Source: Flavobacterium sp. (lineage in GTDB: Bacteria; Bacteroidota; Bacteroidia; Flavobacteriales; Flavobacteriaceae). From it: a DNA stretch of 64,000 nucleotides. The notes beneath the pieces are model-generated. The model saw only the letters and a program-made list of their open reading frames with translations. It searched no databases and was not told the DNA's origin. Position 1 is the first letter of the stretch, and each line of letters opens with the position of its first letter. Below are positions 59,742 through 64,000 of this stretch, piece after piece. The position numbers and the translations under genes are program-made. The DNA lies in assembly GCA_010365135.1 (NCBI GenBank), contig JAAFGY010000002.1, positions 1 through 64,000 of the forward strand, in the 5' to 3' direction.

Positions 59742-61148
59742 ATGAAGAAGTTTATTGCGTTCACGGCAATTTTAACCCTGCTAATTGGATGTGGAAAAAT
59801 ATCCGACAAAGGAGAATTAGTTGGTGTTAAAGGTGCAAAATGGCATCCAGAGAAACCTTACGGAATGACTTTAGTTCCAGGAGGTTCGTTTATTATGGGA
59901 AAATCCGACGAAGATGTGGCTAGTGTTGGCGATGCAACTACAAAAACGGTTACCGTTCGGTCTTTCTATATGGACGAAACAGAAATAACTAATAGAGAAT
60001 ATCGACAATTTGTAGAATGGGTAAAGGATTCTACAATGAGAGTTCGATTGGCTATACTTGCGGACGAATCTGGGATTAAACCTGGTACAGCGAAAGGTAA
60101 AGGTAAAAATGCTGGAAGTATTGGCGATTTTGCTTTTAATGATCAAGATCCTGCAAAAATGACCGCTTACGATAAATATATGTACGATAATTATTATAGT
60201 ATTGGTACAGATGACGACCCTTATGCTGGTAGAAAACTCAACCATAAAGTAAAATTGATTAAAGATACTAAGGCATATCCAGACGAATACTACACTGAAG
60301 TAATGGATTCTATGTATATCCCACAAGAAGAAGCTTATAATGGTTTGAGAACCATTGACGTCAACAAATTAAAATTTAGATATTCTTGGATGGATATTCA
60401 AGCTGCGGCAAGAGCTAAAGTTGGAAAACGTAAAGAGTTTATCAGAACAGAACAAGTAAAAGTATATCCTGACACTACAACTTGGATTAAAGATTTTTCA
60501 TATTCTTATAATGAGCCGATGCACAATGATTATTTTTGGCACCAAGCTTATGGAGATTATCCTGTGGTTGGTGTAAATTGGAATCAGGCCAAAGCATTTT
60601 GTGCATGGAGAACGCTGAATAAAAATACCTATATTAAATCTAAAAAGAAAGGTCACGATCAGACTAATAGTTTCAGATTACCTACAGAAGCAGAATGGGA
60701 ATATTCCGCTAGAGGTGGTTTAGAATCAGCTACCTATCCTTGGGGCGGACCTTATACCAAAAATGACAGAGGTTGTTTCCTTGCCAATTTCAAACCTATG
60801 AGAGGTGATTATGCAGCAGATCAAGCTTTGTATACTGTTGAGGCAAAATCGTATGAACCAAATGGTTACAATCTGTATAATATGGCAGGAAATGTAGCGG
60901 AATGGACGGATTCTTCTTATGATCCTAATGCCTACGAATATGTTTCTTCAATGAATCCAAACAATACCGATACTTCAAACAAACGTAAAGTAGTTCGTGG
61001 AGGTTCTTGGAAAGATGTTGCTTATTTCCTTCAAGTAAGTACCAGAACTTTTGAATATGCTGATTCTGCAAGAAGTTTCATAGGATTTAGAACTGTTCAG
61101 GATTATATGGGAACACAATCAACTGAAAAAATCAAAAAGAAAAAATAA
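59742..61148 (+). CDS. gldK: gliding motility / T9SS lipoprotein GldK
   Basis: Lipobox LTLLIGCGK; FGE-sulfatase-like fold (GGSFIMGKSDEDV..., RLPTEAEWEYSARGG); followed by gldLMN. Confidence 0.96.
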   Translation: MKKFIAFTAILTLLIGCGKISDKGELVGVKGAKWHPEKPYGMTLVPGGSFIMGKSDEDVASVGDATTKTVTVRSFYMDETEITNREYRQFVEWVKDSTMRVRLAILADESGIKPGTAKGKGKNAGSIGDFAFNDQDPAKMTAYDKYMYDNYYSIGTDDDPYAGRKLNHKVKLIKDTKAYPDEYYTEVMDSMYIPQEEAYNGLRTIDVNKLKFRYSWMDIQAAARAKVGKRKEFIRTEQVKVYPDTTTWIKDFSYSYNEPMHNDYFWHQAYGDYPVVGVNWNQAKAFCAWRTLNKNTYIKSKKKGHDQTNSFRLPTEAEWEYSARGGLESATYPWGGPYTKNDRGCFLANFKPMRGDYAADQALYTVEAKSYEPNGYNLYNMAGNVAEWTDSSYDPNAYEYVSSMNPNNTDTSNKRKVVRGGSWKDVAYFLQVSTRTFEYADSARSFIGFRTVQDYMGTQSTEKIKKKK

Positions 61149-61192
61149 AAATACCAAATTCAAAATAAAATTTAACCTAAAAAACAAAGATT

Positions 61193-61846
61193 ATGGCATT
61201 GATAAGTAAACAAAAGATGAATTTCGCATACGGAATGGGAGCAGCAGTAGTAATTATTGGCGCTTTATTCAAAATTACTCACATTGAATGGGGTTTTATA
61301 ACTGGAAATTTAATGCTTACTATAGGACTTGTTGTCGAAGCTGGAATTTTTGCTCTTTCTGCATTTGAACCGGTAGATGATGATTTAGATTGGACTTTGG
61401 TTTATCCAGAATTGGCTAACGGTGAAGCTCGAAAAAAAGTAGCAAAAGTGGAAGCTCCTCTTGAAGATGCTCAAGGTTTATTGTCCAAAAAATTAGACGC
61501 AATGCTTAAAGATGCTAAAATTGATGGAGAATTAATGATGAGTTTAGGAAATAGCATCAAAAACTTTGAAGGTGCAGCAAAAAGCATTATGCCTACTGCC
61601 GATTCGATTGCTTCTACAAAAAAATATAGCGAAGAATTAACTTTGGCTGCAGCTCAAATGGAATCTTTGAATAGTTTATACAAAATTCAAATTCAAAGCT
61701 CTTCAAGAAACGCTCAAATTAATGAAGAGGTTGTTGAAAATAATTTAAAATTAAAAGAGCAAATGCAATCATTGACTTCAAATTTATCGTCATTGAACAA
61801 TGTTTATGGAGGAATGCTTTCTGCAATGAGTAACAAAGGTAATTAG
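61193..61846 (+). CDS. gldL: gliding motility / T9SS inner-membrane protein GldL
   Basis: KQKMNFAYGMGAAVVIIGALFKITHIEWG. Confidence 0.97.
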   Translation: MALISKQKMNFAYGMGAAVVIIGALFKITHIEWGFITGNLMLTIGLVVEAGIFALSAFEPVDDDLDWTLVYPELANGEARKKVAKVEAPLEDAQGLLSKKLDAMLKDAKIDGELMMSLGNSIKNFEGAAKSIMPTADSIASTKKYSEELTLAAAQMESLNSLYKIQIQSSSRNAQINEEVVENNLKLKEQMQSLTSNLSSLNNVYGGMLSAMSNKGN

Positions 61847-61890
61847 TTCACACTTTTATTTAAAAAACCAATAACTAATTATTAGAAAAT

Positions 61891-63441
61891 ATGGCAGCAG
61901 GAAAATTAAGCCCTAGACAGAAGATGATAAACCTAATGTACTTGGTTTTTATCGCGATGTTAGCATTAAATATGTCCAAAGAAGTCTTATCCGCGTTCGG
62001 AATTTTAAATTCAAAAATTATTGAGTCCAATTCAATTACCGATGAAAGAAATGAGAATTCATTCGGACAATTAGCCCAAAAAGCACAGGAACAACCAGGG
62101 CAATATGGTGAAAAGAAACTTATAGTTGAGAAAATTAGAAAAATATCAAAAGAATATTGTGATTATTTAGAAGGTATTAAAACTACGGTAACAAGAAAAA
62201 CCGAAAAAGATGCTCAAGGAAACTTTTTATATGAGCAAATGGATAAAGGGGATTTAGTAGATCGATTATTTTTTAAAGGAGAAAAACCATCAAAAGAAGG
62301 TCAGGAGTTTTTAGATAAAATTAAAGACTATCCAGCTCAAATCAAAGAAATTGCAGGAAGTAAACTTCCAGAAGTTGAAGTTAATAAAATTGAAAAAAGA
62401 TTTGCAACTACCGCTATTAAATCTAAATCAGCTGGAGCAACATTACCTTGGATTGATTATAATTACAAAGGATTTCCTTTAATTGCAACAGTTACTAAAT
62501 TGACACAATTGCAAGCTGATGTAAAAGCCACCGAAAGTGATGTGATGGCGTCAATGTTTCAATCTGATTTGATTGCAGCAGCTTCACTAACAGCCTATCA
62601 ACCAATTGTAGTTCTAGAAAAATCAGTTTTCTTTCAAGGAGAAGCTGTAAAAGGAAAAATTATTTTAGGAAAATTCGATCCAAAATTAATTGCTAAATCA
62701 GTAATTGTTAATGGTTCCAGTATACAAGCTTCAGCTGGTCAAGCAAATTTCTCATTTGGTTCAGGTAATATTGGAGAACATCCCATTAGTGGTTCTTTCA
62801 ACTTTGACGAAAACGGAAAAGTTATTAGCTTACCAATTAAAGACAAATATGTTGTTGTAGCCAGACCAAAATCAGCTACAATTTCTGCCGATAAAATGAA
62901 CGTAGTATATCGTGGGGTTGTGAACCCAATGACAATTTCATTTGCAGGAATTTCTGCTGACAAAGTAAAAGCTTCTGCACCAGGATTATCACCTTCAGGA
63001 AGTGCGGGAGCATATAGTATGCGCCCTGGCGGAGGAACTCAAGTGGTGATTAATGTTATAGGAACACTCCCAGACAATTCTATAGTTTCAGACAGAAAAA
63101 CTTTTAGAATTAAAGGAATTCCAGGTCCAACAGGAACTATTAGAGGAGAAATGGGAGTTGTAAAAGGTCCTAAATCGAGCTTAGAAATTTCAACAATTGG
63201 AGCTAAATTAGTAGATTTCGACTTTGAAGTTGGTCTTGATGTTGTTGGCTTCAATTTTAAAGTTGCAGGACAACCTACAGTTGTAGTTGCTGGAAATAAA
63301 TTGAATGCGCAATGTAAATCGGTTCTTTCTAAAGTAGGAAGAGGAGATCAAGTTACCATTTCGGAAATTAAAACAAAATTAGTTGGAGCAGGTAGTTATT
63401 TGTTGCCAAGAACTGCACCAGTAATTTATGAAATACAATAA
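61891..63441 (+). CDS. gldM: gliding motility / T9SS protein GldM
   Basis: MAAGKLSPRQKMINLMYLVFIAMLALNMSKEVLSAFG. Confidence 0.97.
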   Translation: MAAGKLSPRQKMINLMYLVFIAMLALNMSKEVLSAFGILNSKIIESNSITDERNENSFGQLAQKAQEQPGQYGEKKLIVEKIRKISKEYCDYLEGIKTTVTRKTEKDAQGNFLYEQMDKGDLVDRLFFKGEKPSKEGQEFLDKIKDYPAQIKEIAGSKLPEVEVNKIEKRFATTAIKSKSAGATLPWIDYNYKGFPLIATVTKLTQLQADVKATESDVMASMFQSDLIAAASLTAYQPIVVLEKSVFFQGEAVKGKIILGKFDPKLIAKSVIVNGSSIQASAGQANFSFGSGNIGEHPISGSFNFDENGKVISLPIKDKYVVVARPKSATISADKMNVVYRGVVNPMTISFAGISADKVKASAPGLSPSGSAGAYSMRPGGGTQVVINVIGTLPDNSIVSDRKTFRIKGIPGPTGTIRGEMGVVKGPKSSLEISTIGAKLVDFDFEVGLDVVGFNFKVAGQPTVVVAGNKLNAQCKSVLSKVGRGDQVTISEIKTKLVGAGSYLLPRTAPVIYEIQ

Positions 63442-63486
63442 TAAGGAGTTTGAAACAAAGTTACTTCAATAACTTACAATGATAAT

Positions 63487-64000
63487 ATGATGAATACGAG
63501 AAATTTTTTAATAGCTGTTATTTCCATTCTTGGCAGTGCAGTATCTTATGCGCAACCTAATTTGCTTAACGCAAAGATTCCTGAAGAGATAGGACTAAAA
63601 TCTGCTGGCCAACTCATTTCAGACAATGACAAACCATTGGAATATGGTTATGTTGATGATAGGGATGTTTTGATGGGAAAAACGGTTTGGGAAATTATTG
63701 ATTTAAGTGAAAGAATTAATTTTCCATTATATTTTCCAATTGATACTGCAAACATTGGTTCCGACAGACGTTCATTATACGATGTTTTGACAAAAGCAAT
63801 TCGAAGTGGAGAAATTACCGAAGTATATTCGGATAGTTATTTTAACACTAAAAAGTCTTACAAAGACATTGCCGCTGCTTTGACTCGTATTGATACAACG
63901 GATGCAGGAAAAGAACAAATAAATGCTGGACAAACAGTTTCTCCGGAGTATATTATAAAGCAAGATCTGACCGCTCAGGATGTAACACAATATAAAATAA
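63487..64000 (+). CDS. gldN: gliding motility / T9SS protein GldN (5' part, truncated by window end)
   Basis: Open frame from ATG 63487 to the window end: MMNTRNFLIAVISILGSAVSYAQPNLLNAKIPEEIGLK...DRDVLMGKTVWEIIDLSERINFPLYFP; not in the supplied ORF list. Confidence 0.93.
   Translation, partial: MMNTRNFLIAVISILGSAVSYAQPNLLNAKIPEEIGLKSAGQLISDNDKPLEYGYVDDRDVLMGKTVWEIIDLSERINFPLYFPIDTANIGSDRRSLYDVLTKAIRSGEITEVYSDSYFNTKKSYKDIAAALTRIDTTDAGKEQINAGQTVSPEYIIKQDLTAQDVTQYKI

Noticed and set aside
59871-60326. 151-aa antisense ORF in gldK
   Set aside because: Antisense to a conserved gene; composition mirrors the gldK codons.

Overview
This window looks like a Bacteroidota (Flavobacterium-like) chromosome segment: AT-rich, TAnnTTTG-type promoters, and gld gliding/T9SS genes. 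From left to right it contains: (1) the end of a probable mobile element (about 1-1350), with small phage-like genes lying against the 3' end of a tRNA-Arg; (2) a complete dcw (division/cell wall) cluster on the minus strand, mraZ-rsmH-ftsL-pbp-murE-mraY-murD-ftsW-murG-murC-ftsQ-ftsA-ftsZ, followed by a YqeY-like gene; (3) a housekeeping block with engB, gldC/gldB, nadE, an orphan response regulator, dnaG, polyprenyl synthase, rlmN, an O-methyltransferase, PAP2, tatA, a tandem paralog pair, pepE, tRNA-Gly, two L,D-transpeptidases, a DUF5916-type protein, gpmI, an acetyl-CoA hydrolase family protein and map; (4) an ATP-cone/PD-(D/E)xK nuclease gene next to a beta-CASP metallo-beta-lactamase nuclease gene; (5) groEL/groES, secG, an LptE-like gene, a sigma-54-type activator and miaB; (6) GH20 hexosaminidase, topA, a degenerate arginase-fold protein, and gldK-gldL-gldM-gldN (gldN is cut by the window end and missing from the supplied ORF track). 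No CRISPR array, rRNA or intact IS element was found. The most unusual signals are non-coding. First, intergenic arrays of 6-7-bp tandem units, each with its own unit sequence, abut stop codons of minus-strand genes and often form converging inverted arms. Second, a two-copy structured intergenic repeat shows compensatory base changes. Other points of interest are a 10-bp-period GTGGTA array upstream of mraZ, a pseudo-arginase beside the T9SS genes, and the ATP-cone nuclease/beta-CASP pair. All calls come from reading the sequence; no searches or folding programs were run.
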